Below are positions 17,917 to 26,246 of a stretch of DNA of 64,000 bases, piece after piece; positions within the stretch are counted from its first letter, which is position 1, and every line of letters starts with the position of its first letter. The translations under genes were made by a program, and so were the position numbers. Under the pieces are notes generated by a model. That model saw only the letters and a program-made list of their open reading frames with translations, searched no databases and was not told the DNA's origin. Location of the stretch: positions 10,905 through 74,904 of the forward strand of contig CANDAE010000016.1 in NCBI GenBank assembly GCA_947382645.1, given 5' to 3'. The DNA is from Suilimivivens sp009774465 (lineage in GTDB: Bacteria; Bacillota; Clostridia; Lachnospirales; Lachnospiraceae).

Positions 17917-17928
17917 GGAGGAATGTAT

Positions 17929-19449
17929 ATGTCACAAATTAGTGTAAATAATTTAACTTTTTATTATGAAGGAAGTTATGATAATATTTTTGAAAATGTC
18001 TCTTTTCAATTGGATACAGATTGGAAACTGGGATTTATTGGAAGAAATGGCAAAGGAAAAACCACTTTTTTAAAGCTTCTTATGGGAAAGTATGAGTACA
18101 AAGGAAAAATAAACACTTCTGTAGAATTTGATTATTTTCCCTTTGAAATTAAGGATAAAGAAAAAAATACAATTGATGTAATAGAAGAAATTTATCCTGA
18201 ATATGAATTCTGGAAAATATGCAGAGAATTAAATTTTTTACAGATGGATGCAGATATTTTTTACAGACCATTTTTTACTTTAAGTAATGGTGAGCAGACA
18301 AAGGTTTTACTGGCGCTTTTATTTACAAAAGAAAATCATTTTTTACTGATTGATGAGCCTACGAATCATCTTGATATGGAGGCAAGAGAAATTCTGAAAA
18401 AATATTTAAATAGTAAAAAAGGATTTATTCTGGTTTCACATGACAGGAATTTTATGGATGGATGTGTGGATCACGTACTTGTAATTAACAAAACTGATAT
18501 TGAAGTACAGCAGGGAAATTTCAGTTCATGGTGGGAAAACAAAAAAAGGCAGGATTCTTATGAACTAAATGAAAATGAAAAATTGAAAAAAGATATTCAC
18601 AGATTGACGCTGGCTTCCAGGACTGCCGGACAATGGGCAGATCATGTGGAAAATACTAAGTTGGGAGTCAAGTCTTTTAAAAATGGGCAGCATATCGCCA
18701 ATCGGGATTATATAGGTGAAAAATCCCGTAGAATGCAAATGCGTCGTAAGAATTTAGAAAAGAGAAGGGAAAAGGAAATTGAAGAAAAGTCAGGATTATT
18801 AAAAAATCTGGAGTCAGTGGAAGATTTGAAAATTATGCCTTTAAAGCATTATAAAGAAAAAATAGTCAGTATGGAAGACTGCATGATTGCATATGGTGAA
18901 AAAGAGATTATTCAAAATTTTAATTTAGAAGTTAATCAGGGCGACAGAATTTTTTTAAAAGGGAAAAATGGATGTGGAAAGTCAAGTATTTTAAAATCTA
19001 TTATGCAAAATTTCATTATTGAAACACAAGAAAAAGAAAGTTTCCCTACAGTAAAAAATGGATGTATTGAAATTCCAAATCAAATGATTATATCCTATTG
19101 TTCTCAGGATACATCCATGCTTCATGGCACAATAAAAGAATATGCTGCCCAAAATAACGTTGATGAAACACTTTTTATAACAATATTGCGAAAATTGGAT
19201 TTTTCCAGAGTCCAGTTTGAGAAGAGAATTGAAGAATACAGTGGAGGACAGAAAAAGAAAGTCCTTTTGGCAGGCAGTTTATTAAAACAGGCACATCTTT
19301 ATATTTGGGACGAACCATTGAATTTTATTGATGTATTTTCCCGTATGCAGATTGAGGAATTAATTTTAAAATTTAAACCTACCATGATACTTGTAGAACA
19401 TGATAAAATGTTTATGGAACATGTTGCCACAAAGATTGTCGAGTTATAA
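17929..19449 (+). CDS. ABC-F ATPase of the antibiotic-resistance (Lsa/Vga-like) type
   Basis: Soluble twin-ABC protein that binds the ribosomal E site. The 506-residue protein has Walker A motifs GRNGKGKTT (about residue 38) and GKNGCGKSS (about 345), signatures LSNGEQTK and YSGGQKKK, and Walker B regions LLIDEPTNHLD and LYIWDEPLNFID. The DEPLN-(F/Y)-ID form of the second site and overall length resemble Lsa/Vga/Sal ribosome-protection proteins, which confer resistance to lincosamides, streptogramin A and pleuromutilins, more than housekeeping ABC-F proteins such as EttA. A charged linker rich in Arg and Lys joins the domains (about 210-300). No TM segment, so it is not a pump. I start at the second ATG, 7 bases from AAGGAGG. 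A MATE exporter follows after 24 bases. Confidence 0.85.
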   Translation: MSQISVNNLTFYYEGSYDNIFENVSFQLDTDWKLGFIGRNGKGKTTFLKLLMGKYEYKGKINTSVEFDYFPFEIKDKEKNTIDVIEEIYPEYEFWKICRELNFLQMDADIFYRPFFTLSNGEQTKVLLALLFTKENHFLLIDEPTNHLDMEAREILKKYLNSKKGFILVSHDRNFMDGCVDHVLVINKTDIEVQQGNFSSWWENKKRQDSYELNENEKLKKDIHRLTLASRTAGQWADHVENTKLGVKSFKNGQHIANRDYIGEKSRRMQMRRKNLEKRREKEIEEKSGLLKNLESVEDLKIMPLKHYKEKIVSMEDCMIAYGEKEIIQNFNLEVNQGDRIFLKGKNGCGKSSILKSIMQNFIIETQEKESFPTVKNGCIEIPNQMIISYCSQDTSMLHGTIKEYAAQNNVDETLFITILRKLDFSRVQFEKRIEEYSGGQKKKVLLAGSLLKQAHLYIWDEPLNFIDVFSRMQIEELILKFKPTMILVEHDKMFMEHVATKIVEL

Positions 19450-19473
19450 AATATTACAGGGAGGCGTTTTAGA

Positions 19474-20811
19474 TTGAATCAGGAAGAAAAATATACACAA
19501 ATGACTACGACTCCGGTACCAAAGCTTATCTGTTCTTTGGCAGTGCCTACAATTATCAGTATGCTTGTTACATCCTTTTATAATATGGCGGATACTTTTT
19601 TTGTAGGAAAGCTGGATACCCAGTCAACAGCAGCAGTAGGTGTGGCTTTTTCCATTATGGCAATTATTCAGGCTGTAGGTTTCTTTTTCGGACATGGTTC
19701 CGGAAATTATATTTCAAGGAAGCTTGGAAGTAAAGAATTTGATGAAGCAGAAACAATGGCTGCAAATGGATTTTTCCTGTCCTTTTTCAGTGGAATTTTA
19801 ATTGCTTTATCTGGAATAATTTTCATAAATCCCTTATCTGTAGCCCTTGGTTCTACACCTACGATTCTTCCATATACCAAAAAATATTTAAGTATTATCC
19901 TCTTAGGAGCTCCTTTTATGACTTCTTCTCTGGTACTAAATAATCAGCTCAGGTTTCAGGGACGGGCATCTCTTGCTATGGTGGGAATTGTAACCGGCGC
20001 GGTACTTAATATTGTGTTAGATCCCATTTTAATTTTTGGCTTTCAAATGGGCATTTCAGGAGCGGCAATTGCAACGATAACCAGCCAGCTTTGTAGTTTT
20101 CTTTTACTTGTAATTTTGGTAAGCAGGGGTGGAAGTATCGTTATACGTTTTAAAAATTTAAAAGTAAATCATCATTTTCTTAAAGAAATTTTCAGGGGAG
20201 GAATTCCTTCCCTGTGCAGACAGGGGCTTGGAAGTATAGCAGTTATCTTTTTAAATCATGCGGCCGGGCTGCATGGAGATGCAGCTATTGCCGGTATGTC
20301 AATTGTTAACAGAATTACAATGTTTGCAAATTCAGCGTTAATTGGATTTGGGCAGGGATTTCAACCGGTATGTGGATTTAACTATGGGGCAAAGCTTTAT
20401 GGCAGGGTAAGAGAAGGATTTTATTTTTGTGTAAAATATGCATTTATATTTTTAGTGTTTATTTCTCTTTTATGTGGAATTTTTGCACCGGATATTGTGG
20501 CGTTATTTCGAAAAGAAGACATAAAGGTAATAGAAACAGGTACGACAGCGCTTAGGCTGCAATGTATCACTTTCCCTTTAAATGCATGGATTGTAATGAG
20601 CAATATGATGCTGCAGTCCATAGGAAAAGCTTTGAAAGCATCTATTGTGGCAGGAGCAAGGCAGGGGTATTTCTTTATACCTTTAATTCTGATTCTTCCT
20701 TATTGCTTTGGACTTTTAGGCGTACAGATGACACAGGCAGTGTCAGATGTGTGTACATTACTTTTATCTGTTCCACTTTCTTTAAGCGTCTTAAAAGAAA
20801 TGAAGGAATAA
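19474..20811 (+). CDS. MATE family efflux transporter
   Basis: Multidrug/Na+ or H+ antiporter of the NorM/DinF type, 445 residues with 12 predicted TM segments. The N-terminal half has the family pattern AVPTIISMLVTSFYNMADTF, then GHGSGNYISRKLG. The second half repeats the fold (AAIAGMSIVNRITMFANSAL, GFGQGFQPVCGFNYGAK). The start is TTG at 19474, preceded by GGGAGG at nine bases. It is close enough to the ABC-F gene to share a transcript, so target protection and drug export may be induced together; the substrate is unknown. Confidence 0.9.
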   Translation: MNQEEKYTQMTTTPVPKLICSLAVPTIISMLVTSFYNMADTFFVGKLDTQSTAAVGVAFSIMAIIQAVGFFFGHGSGNYISRKLGSKEFDEAETMAANGFFLSFFSGILIALSGIIFINPLSVALGSTPTILPYTKKYLSIILLGAPFMTSSLVLNNQLRFQGRASLAMVGIVTGAVLNIVLDPILIFGFQMGISGAAIATITSQLCSFLLLVILVSRGGSIVIRFKNLKVNHHFLKEIFRGGIPSLCRQGLGSIAVIFLNHAAGLHGDAAIAGMSIVNRITMFANSALIGFGQGFQPVCGFNYGAKLYGRVREGFYFCVKYAFIFLVFISLLCGIFAPDIVALFRKEDIKVIETGTTALRLQCITFPLNAWIVMSNMMLQSIGKALKASIVAGARQGYFFIPLILILPYCFGLLGVQMTQAVSDVCTLLLSVPLSLSVLKEMKE

Positions 20812-20902
20812 TTTAATTTTTTATTAAATCTGAATTTTTTTAGCAGACAGATAATAAATTATGTTATTATAGCATTAAGAAAAATTTATTTAAGAAAGGC
20901 GT

Positions 20903-22450
20903 TTGATATTTTTGCAGGTAAGCAGATCTAAAATTAAAGAAAGTTTATATGAAACTCTAAAAGCGGTATTTCCCATTCTGGCAATTGTTTTATTATTGTG
21001 TTTTACAATTGCGCCTATTCCTCCCAGTATATTAATGACATTTTTAGTGGGAGCAGTTTTGTTGATTGTGGGGATGCTGCTTTTTAATATTGGCGTAAAT
21101 ATGTCAATGACTTCTATGGGCGAAAGAGTCGGTACAATCATGACCAAGTCCAAAAACCTTCCGATTATGATTTTAATCAGTTTTGTAATGGGGGTTATTA
21201 TTACTGTTTCAGAACCGGATCTTCAGGTTTTGGCGCAGCAGGTTCCTTCGGTGCCTAATGTGGTTCTTATTTTGGCAGTGGCTGTTGGAGTTGGAGTTTT
21301 TCTGGTAGTTGCATTACTTCGTATGCTGTTTGGAATTGCATTATCTCATCTGCTTGTATTTTTTTATGTACTGGTGTTTATCCTTACTCTTTTTGTGCCA
21401 AAGGATTTTCTTTCTATTTCTTTTGACTCCGGCGGAGTAACCACAGGCCCGATGACTGTTCCATTTATTATGGCATTTGGTATTGGTATTACTGCAATCC
21501 GAAGTGATAAACATGCGGCAGATGACAGCTTTGGTCTGGTTTCACTTTGCTCCATAGGCCCTATTCTTGCAGTTTTAATTCTTGGAATGGTTTTTCATCC
21601 GGGACAGGAAGAATATGTGTCTGACAGTATAAAAATTGTTGACAATACAGTCGATTTATGGAGATTGTTTTCAAAGGAAATTCCCACTTACATAAAGGAA
21701 ATGGCAATTTCTCTTCTCCCTATTATTCTGGTTTTTGGTGTTTTTCAAATTATTGCAAGGAATATCAGTAAAAAAGCATTGATTAAAATAGGTATTGGTC
21801 TGGTATATACATACGTAGGTCTGGTATTATTTCTTACAGGTGTTAATGTTGGATTTATGCCGGCTGGAAATTATTTGGGGCAGACCATAGCAGCACTTTC
21901 CTATGGATGGATTATTGTTCCTATCGGTATGGTGATTGGTTATTTTATTGTATTGGCGGAACCGGCAGTATTTGTCCTTACGAAGCAGGTGGAAGAAATA
22001 ACCTCGGGGGCCATTTCTGCAAAAGCAATGGGACTTAGTTTGTCCATTGGCGTGTCTGTGTCAGTAGGGCTTTCCATGATCCGGGTACTTACCGGTATTT
22101 CAATTTTGTGGTTTATTTTACCCGGATATGCAATCGCATTAATTTTAACCTTTTTTGTACCAAAAATATTTACAGCAATTGCATTTGACTCCGGTGGTGT
22201 GGCATCTGGTCCTATGACAGCAACTTTTCTTCTTCCTTTTGCGATGGGTGCATGTGCGGCATTGGGAGGAACTATCATCACAGATGCTTTTGGAATTATT
22301 GCTATGGTTGCCATGACGCCTCTTATTACTATTCAGACAATGGGTATGGTTTACAGGTTGAAGGAGAGCAGCCTTAGAAAGAAAGCCGCTGGAAAAGAAG
22401 AACGCGTGCCGCTGGAAGCTTACGGAGATATGGAAATTATCGAATTATAG
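20903..22450 (+). CDS. DUF1538 membrane transport protein (tandem domain)
   Basis: Integral membrane protein of 515 residues with two homologous halves, each carrying the family hallmark: FDSGGVTTGPMTVPF (about residue 174) and FDSGGVASGPMTATF (about 428). Each half also has an ISEPDLQVL/LAEPAVFVL-type acidic turn (TVSEPDLQVLAQQVP and VLAEPAVFVLTKQV). From memory, DUF1538 proteins in Halomonas (UmpAB) were reported as cation/proton antiporters; the repeat organisation suits a transporter or channel. The start appears to be TTG at 20903, close to AAGAAAGG; a second TTG at 20912 is possible. The next gene is a PII-like regulator, a conserved pairing. Confidence 0.85.
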   Translation: MIFLQVSRSKIKESLYETLKAVFPILAIVLLLCFTIAPIPPSILMTFLVGAVLLIVGMLLFNIGVNMSMTSMGERVGTIMTKSKNLPIMILISFVMGVIITVSEPDLQVLAQQVPSVPNVVLILAVAVGVGVFLVVALLRMLFGIALSHLLVFFYVLVFILTLFVPKDFLSISFDSGGVTTGPMTVPFIMAFGIGITAIRSDKHAADDSFGLVSLCSIGPILAVLILGMVFHPGQEEYVSDSIKIVDNTVDLWRLFSKEIPTYIKEMAISLLPIILVFGVFQIIARNISKKALIKIGIGLVYTYVGLVLFLTGVNVGFMPAGNYLGQTIAALSYGWIIVPIGMVIGYFIVLAEPAVFVLTKQVEEITSGAISAKAMGLSLSIGVSVSVGLSMIRVLTGISILWFILPGYAIALILTFFVPKIFTAIAFDSGGVASGPMTATFLLPFAMGACAALGGTIITDAFGIIAMVAMTPLITIQTMGMVYRLKESSLRKKAAGKEERVPLEAYGDMEIIEL

Positions 22451-22464
22451 AAATGAGATGACAT

Positions 22465-23142
22465 ATGGGTAAATTATATTTAATGACAACGATTGTTGAT
22501 AGAAAAATAGGAAAAAAATATCAGGAACTGTATAAAGAAAATGAACAGCATGTTATGTTTGCAAGCTTGGGAAAAGGCACTGCAAGCAGTGATATACTGG
22601 ATTATTTTGGTTTGGAAGGCGCGGAAAAGCTTGTTTTGTTTTCTGTGCATGAAGAAGAGGAATGGTTTTTTATTAAGAAAAAACTTCAGCAAAAACTTAA
22701 AATTGATGCTCCAGGCGGAGGGATTGCCTTTATTATTCCTTTAAGCAGTATTGGAGGAAAAAAGGTATTACAGTTTCTTTTAGAAGGGAAAGAATATCAG
22801 AAAGAGGAGGAATCAACCTTGAAGGATACAGTACATGAACTTATTATTGTAATTGCAAATCAGGGAAATATAGATTTAATTATGAATGCCGCCCGGGAAG
22901 CAGGAGCATATGGCGGTACGGTAATTCATGCAAGAGGAACCGGAATGGAAATAGCGGAAAAGTTCATGGGAGTGTCCATTGCGGCAGATAAGGAAATGAT
23001 ATTTATTGTTACCAGAAAAGAACAAAAGAATGCGATCATGAGTGCAATTATGGAAAAAGCAGGCATGGACAGCCGGGCGAAATCTATTGTATTTTCCCTT
23101 CCGGTTACAGATACTGCAGGTCTTAGATTGATAGAGGATTAG
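22465..23142 (+). CDS. Tandem PII-like regulatory protein
   Basis: Soluble protein of 225 residues with two ferredoxin-like PII domains in one chain. The N-terminal half (about 1-100) is divergent. The C-terminal half (about 108-225) has the recognisable PII pattern IIVIANQGNIDLIMNAAREA, GGTVIHARGTG and KEMIFIVTRKEQ, with a shortened T-loop and no obvious uridylylation Tyr. PII proteins sense ATP/ADP and 2-oxoglutarate or other small ligands and gate partner transporters. Fourteen bases after the DUF1538 gene, it is probably that transporter's regulator. The ligand cannot be read from sequence. Its stop codon lies inside a 13-bp hairpin. Confidence 0.82.
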   Translation: MGKLYLMTTIVDRKIGKKYQELYKENEQHVMFASLGKGTASSDILDYFGLEGAEKLVLFSVHEEEEWFFIKKKLQQKLKIDAPGGGIAFIIPLSSIGGKKVLQFLLEGKEYQKEEESTLKDTVHELIIVIANQGNIDLIMNAAREAGAYGGTVIHARGTGMEIAEKFMGVSIAADKEMIFIVTRKEQKNAIMSAIMEKAGMDSRAKSIVFSLPVTDTAGLRLIED

Positions 23143-23163
23143 CTTTTAGTGCTAATCCTCTAT
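23131..23163. repeat. 13-bp perfect inverted repeat covering the stop codons of two convergent genes
   Basis: ATAGAGGATTAGC (23131-23143) and its exact reverse complement (23151-23163) flank a 7-base loop. The left arm encodes the last residues I-E-D and the stop codon of the PII-like gene. The right arm does the same for the exonuclease gene on the other strand, so both proteins end LIED. No T-run follows on either side, so it is not a textbook terminator, but it may stop transcription or protect 3' ends in both directions. Confidence 0.8.
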
Positions 23164-23910
23164 TAATAATCCTACCGGACAATGATCTGATCCAAAAATA
23201 TCTTTGTAGATAACAGCATCTTTTAAAGAATTATTTAACTTTTCAGATGTAAGAAAATAATCAATACGCCACCCTGCATTTTTTTCTCTGGCCTTAAACC
23301 GGTATGACCACCAGGAATAAGCGCCTTCTAAGTCAGGATAAAAATACCGGAAGGTATCTGTAAACCCTGCCTCTAAAAGAAGGGAGAATTTGTTTCTTTC
23401 TTCGTCCGTGAACCCTGCATTTTTACGGTTTGTTTTAGGATTTTTCAAGTCAATTTCCCTGTGTGCAACATTCATATCTCCGCAAACAATTACCGGTTTC
23501 TTTTCTTCTAATTTTTTCAGATAAGCTAAAAAGTCATCTTCCCATTCCATCCGGTAAGAAAGTCTCTTTAATTCTTCCTGTGAATTAGGAGTATAAACAG
23601 TGACTAAATAAAAATTCTGGAATTCCAAAGTGATAACTCGTCCTTCGTGATCGTGTTTTTCTATTCCCAATCCATAAAAAACAGACAAAGGTTCTTCTCT
23701 GGTAAAAATGGCTGTTCCTGAATATCCTTTTTTCTCTGCATAATTCCAGTATTGATGATAACCAGGCAATTCCAAAGTTATCTGTCCTTCCTGCAGTTTG
23801 GTTTCCTGCAGGCAGAAAATATCTGCATCCACATCCTTAAAAAAATCAGAAAATCCCTTTTCTACACAGGCACGCAGTCCGTTTACATTCCATGAAATAA
23901 GCTTTTTCAT
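23152..23910 (-). CDS. xth: Exodeoxyribonuclease III / AP endonuclease
   Basis: DNA repair enzyme that cuts at abasic sites and degrades 3' ends. The 252-residue protein contains all the exonuclease III landmarks: LISWNVNGLRACVEKGF, CLQETKLQEGQ (metal-binding Glu), VYTPNSQ, CGDMNVAHREIDLKNP and the C-terminal GSDHCPVGLLIED with catalytic Asp-His. The frame extends six codons further upstream, but AAAGGAC sits correctly for the ATG at 23910. It converges with the PII-like gene, and its last codons form one arm of the hairpin at 23131-23163. Confidence 0.96.
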   Translation of the reverse strand: MKKLISWNVNGLRACVEKGFSDFFKDVDADIFCLQETKLQEGQITLELPGYHQYWNYAEKKGYSGTAIFTREEPLSVFYGLGIEKHDHEGRVITLEFQNFYLVTVYTPNSQEELKRLSYRMEWEDDFLAYLKKLEEKKPVIVCGDMNVAHREIDLKNPKTNRKNAGFTDEERNKFSLLLEAGFTDTFRYFYPDLEGAYSWWSYRFKAREKNAGWRIDYFLTSEKLNNSLKDAVIYKDIFGSDHCPVGLLIED

Positions 23911-23991
23911 AAGTCTTGTCCTTTCCAAACAATATCATAGCTTTATTATACTAAATTTTAAGTTTGAAAAACAGACAAAAGGTAAAAAAGA

Positions 23992-24624
23992 TCAGGAAGA
24001 GAGAATTCTCTTTTCAATGATATCTAAAGCACGTTCATTTTCCTCCTGACAATGGGCTACCATTTCATCATTTCCTTTTATTTCAAGAGATGAAATATCA
24101 GCGCCAAGCTGAATATAGCAGATATAAGAATCAATAATTTCTATTCGTGATGCAAACACCTTTGCTTTATTTTGAGGCTGCTGCTCATAAATTTTAAGAA
24201 GGGTTTCCCGGTAATCATTTAAATATTTTTCAATGGTATCCATTTCTCCTTCTTTGGATTTTATAAGAATCATCATGTCTATACCTGCTTCTGTTCTTTG
24301 GTATTCAGCCAGAAAATCATCATACATATTTTCAGAAATACCGGTTCTTTCCGCCAGTTCTTCAGAACTAAGCAGCGTATCGGGCCAGTAGTTTTCTCCT
24401 AAAATTTCCACAACAGCATTTTTCAAATCGTCCATAGGACCGATTATTTTATATTTTGTACCTACCTGCAAAGTATTAACAGCATCTTCTTCGCCGTTTC
24501 CTTCATTTATATATGCCTGATTATTTTCCATATGATTTTCAGCGTTGTCTTTTCCGCAGCCGGAAAAAAGCATGGAGAAGCAGAGCAATGTTATTGTACC
24601 AAAAATAAAATAATTTTTTTTCAT
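23992..24624 (-). CDS. DUF4358 lipoprotein
   Basis: Exported lipoprotein of 210 residues. The signal peptide (FIFGTITLLCFSMLFSGCGK) ends in lipobox FSGC, giving a mature acidic protein anchored outside the membrane at Cys23. The C-terminal half fits DUF4358 (TEAGIDMMILIKSKEGE, YLNDYRETLLKIYEQQPQ). In Lachnospiraceae DUF4358 genes often sit beside MBOAT genes, and here it is divergent from one, so a role in extracellular acylation or envelope polymer handling is likely but unproven. Confidence 0.72.
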   Translation of the reverse strand: MKKNYFIFGTITLLCFSMLFSGCGKDNAENHMENNQAYINEGNGEEDAVNTLQVGTKYKIIGPMDDLKNAVVEILGENYWPDTLLSSEELAERTGISENMYDDFLAEYQRTEAGIDMMILIKSKEGEMDTIEKYLNDYRETLLKIYEQQPQNKAKVFASRIEIIDSYICYIQLGADISSLEIKGNDEMVAHCQEENERALDIIEKRILSS

Positions 24625-24736
24625 AGTAATTCCTCCTCATGTTTTATACATGATCTGTATTTACTAAGTATTTCCATGTATTAGACAAAATATGTAGAGG
24701 TATGATAAACTATCGATATGGGATGGGAGAAAAATT

Positions 24737-26233
24737 ATGTTATTTAATTCCTATATATTCATATTTTTATTTTTACCGCTTGTACTTGCAGGCTGGTATC
24801 TTGTGAATAATTTAAAAGCATATAAAATGGCCATGCTTTTTTTGGCTGGTATGTCTCTTTGGTTTTATGGGTACTTTAATGTAAATTATCTTTTGGTTAT
24901 AATCGTCAGTATACTTGGAAATTATTTTCTAAGTTATCTGATGAAATTTTCCCGTACCAGACTGACAGACCGGCTTGGTTTGATTTCCGGTATTTTATTG
25001 AATCTGGGACTGATTTTCTATTTTAAGTATTATGATTTTTTCTTTGAAAATATTAATCTGGCGTTTCATACAAATTTTACATTGAAGAATATCCTGCTGC
25101 CTTTAGGAATCAGTTTCTTTACCTTTCAGCAGATTTCTTTTGTTATTGACAGGTGTACTGGTAAGGCAGAACACTATTCTTTTGTTGATTATTTAGTTTT
25201 TGTAACTTTTTTCCCACAATTGATTGCAGGTCCGATTGTTCTTTACAAGGAAATGATTCCTCAGTTTGAAAATCTGAAAAACCGACGATTCCAGGCAGAT
25301 AATTTTGCCAAGGGTATTACCCTTTTTACATTAGGACTTGGAAAAAAAGTATTACTTGCGGATGTACTGGCCATTCCCGTAAATTATGGATTTGACCACA
25401 CAATGTTTTTAGATACACCGTCTGCTGTACTGGTGGTTTTGGCTTATACCTTTGAGATTTATTTTGATTTCAGCGGCTACAGTGACATGGCTTTGGGACT
25501 TGGAAAAATGTTTAACATTGAACTGCCGGTCAATTTTAATTCGCCTTATAAGGCATGTTCAGTAAAGGAATTGTGGCAGAGATGGCATATGACTTTATCC
25601 CGCTTTTTTATACAGTATGTTTATATACCTTTAGGAGGCAGCAGGGGGAGTAAAACAAGAACAATTTTAAATATTTTTATTGTTTTCTTTTTAAGCGGTC
25701 TGTGGCATGGAGCCAACTGGACATTTATTGTATGGGGTGTTATGCAGGGGATTTTAGTGATTTGGGACAACCTTGGTATTATGGGAGTAAAGGAAAAAAA
25801 TAAGGAATTATCCCCACGAATTACAATTCCCAAGTGGCTGGGCTGGATATTTACCTTTGGATTTTTTAATCTTTCCTTATGTTTTTTCCGGAGTGAGAAC
25901 ATGACAAACGCTTTCCAAATGATTAAAAATATTTTTGCATTTAAAAATACCGGATATATTTATAAACTTACAGCAGTACTGGATATTCCTGAATTTTATC
26001 TGATTAAGCAGGTGATCAATCTTTCTGCGCCGGATTTACTTAGGTATGGATATTTAATATTGTTTGTTTTCCTGTTAGCAGTCAGTGCCTTTATTCTTAC
26101 CAGAAAAAATGCAGTTCAGATTACGAAGGAACATCCTTTGGATTCTAAACTTTGTTTTTTTATCACTATTATTTTTGTATGGTCTGTCATATCTTTTTCA
26201 CAGGTCAGCACTTTTATTTACTTTAATTTTTAA
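24737..26233 (+). CDS. MBOAT family O-acyltransferase (AlgI/DltB-like)
   Basis: Polytopic membrane acyltransferase (498 residues, about 11 TM segments) expected to move acyl groups across the membrane onto an extracellular polymer or lipid. It has the family pattern MLFNSYIFIFLFLPLVLAGW, the AlgI segment FPQLIAGPIVLYKEMIPQ, YFDFSGYSDMALGLGKM, and the catalytic His motif FFLSGLWHGANWTFIVWG. GGGATGGGAG precedes the start. The next gene encodes a membrane-anchored SGNH/DltD-type protein, the usual transferase partner. No dltA or dltC is present, so this is probably acetylation or similar rather than D-alanylation. Confidence 0.9.
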   Translation: MLFNSYIFIFLFLPLVLAGWYLVNNLKAYKMAMLFLAGMSLWFYGYFNVNYLLVIIVSILGNYFLSYLMKFSRTRLTDRLGLISGILLNLGLIFYFKYYDFFFENINLAFHTNFTLKNILLPLGISFFTFQQISFVIDRCTGKAEHYSFVDYLVFVTFFPQLIAGPIVLYKEMIPQFENLKNRRFQADNFAKGITLFTLGLGKKVLLADVLAIPVNYGFDHTMFLDTPSAVLVVLAYTFEIYFDFSGYSDMALGLGKMFNIELPVNFNSPYKACSVKELWQRWHMTLSRFFIQYVYIPLGGSRGSKTRTILNIFIVFFLSGLWHGANWTFIVWGVMQGILVIWDNLGIMGVKEKNKELSPRITIPKWLGWIFTFGFFNLSLCFFRSENMTNAFQMIKNIFAFKNTGYIYKLTAVLDIPEFYLIKQVINLSAPDLLRYGYLILFVFLLAVSAFILTRKNAVQITKEHPLDSKLCFFITIIFVWSVISFSQVSTFIYFNF

Positions 26234-26246
26234 ATGGAGAATTATT

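Noticed and set aside
23131..23163. Ordinary bidirectional rho-independent terminator
   Set aside because: Stem is perfect, but no T-run follows on either strand, so it was recorded as an inverted repeat instead.
26085..26246. A 54-codon N-terminal extension of the SGNH-like gene
   Set aside because: It overlaps the end of the MBOAT gene in another frame and lacks a ribosome binding site; ATG 26247 has GGAG upstream and is followed by a normal TM anchor.
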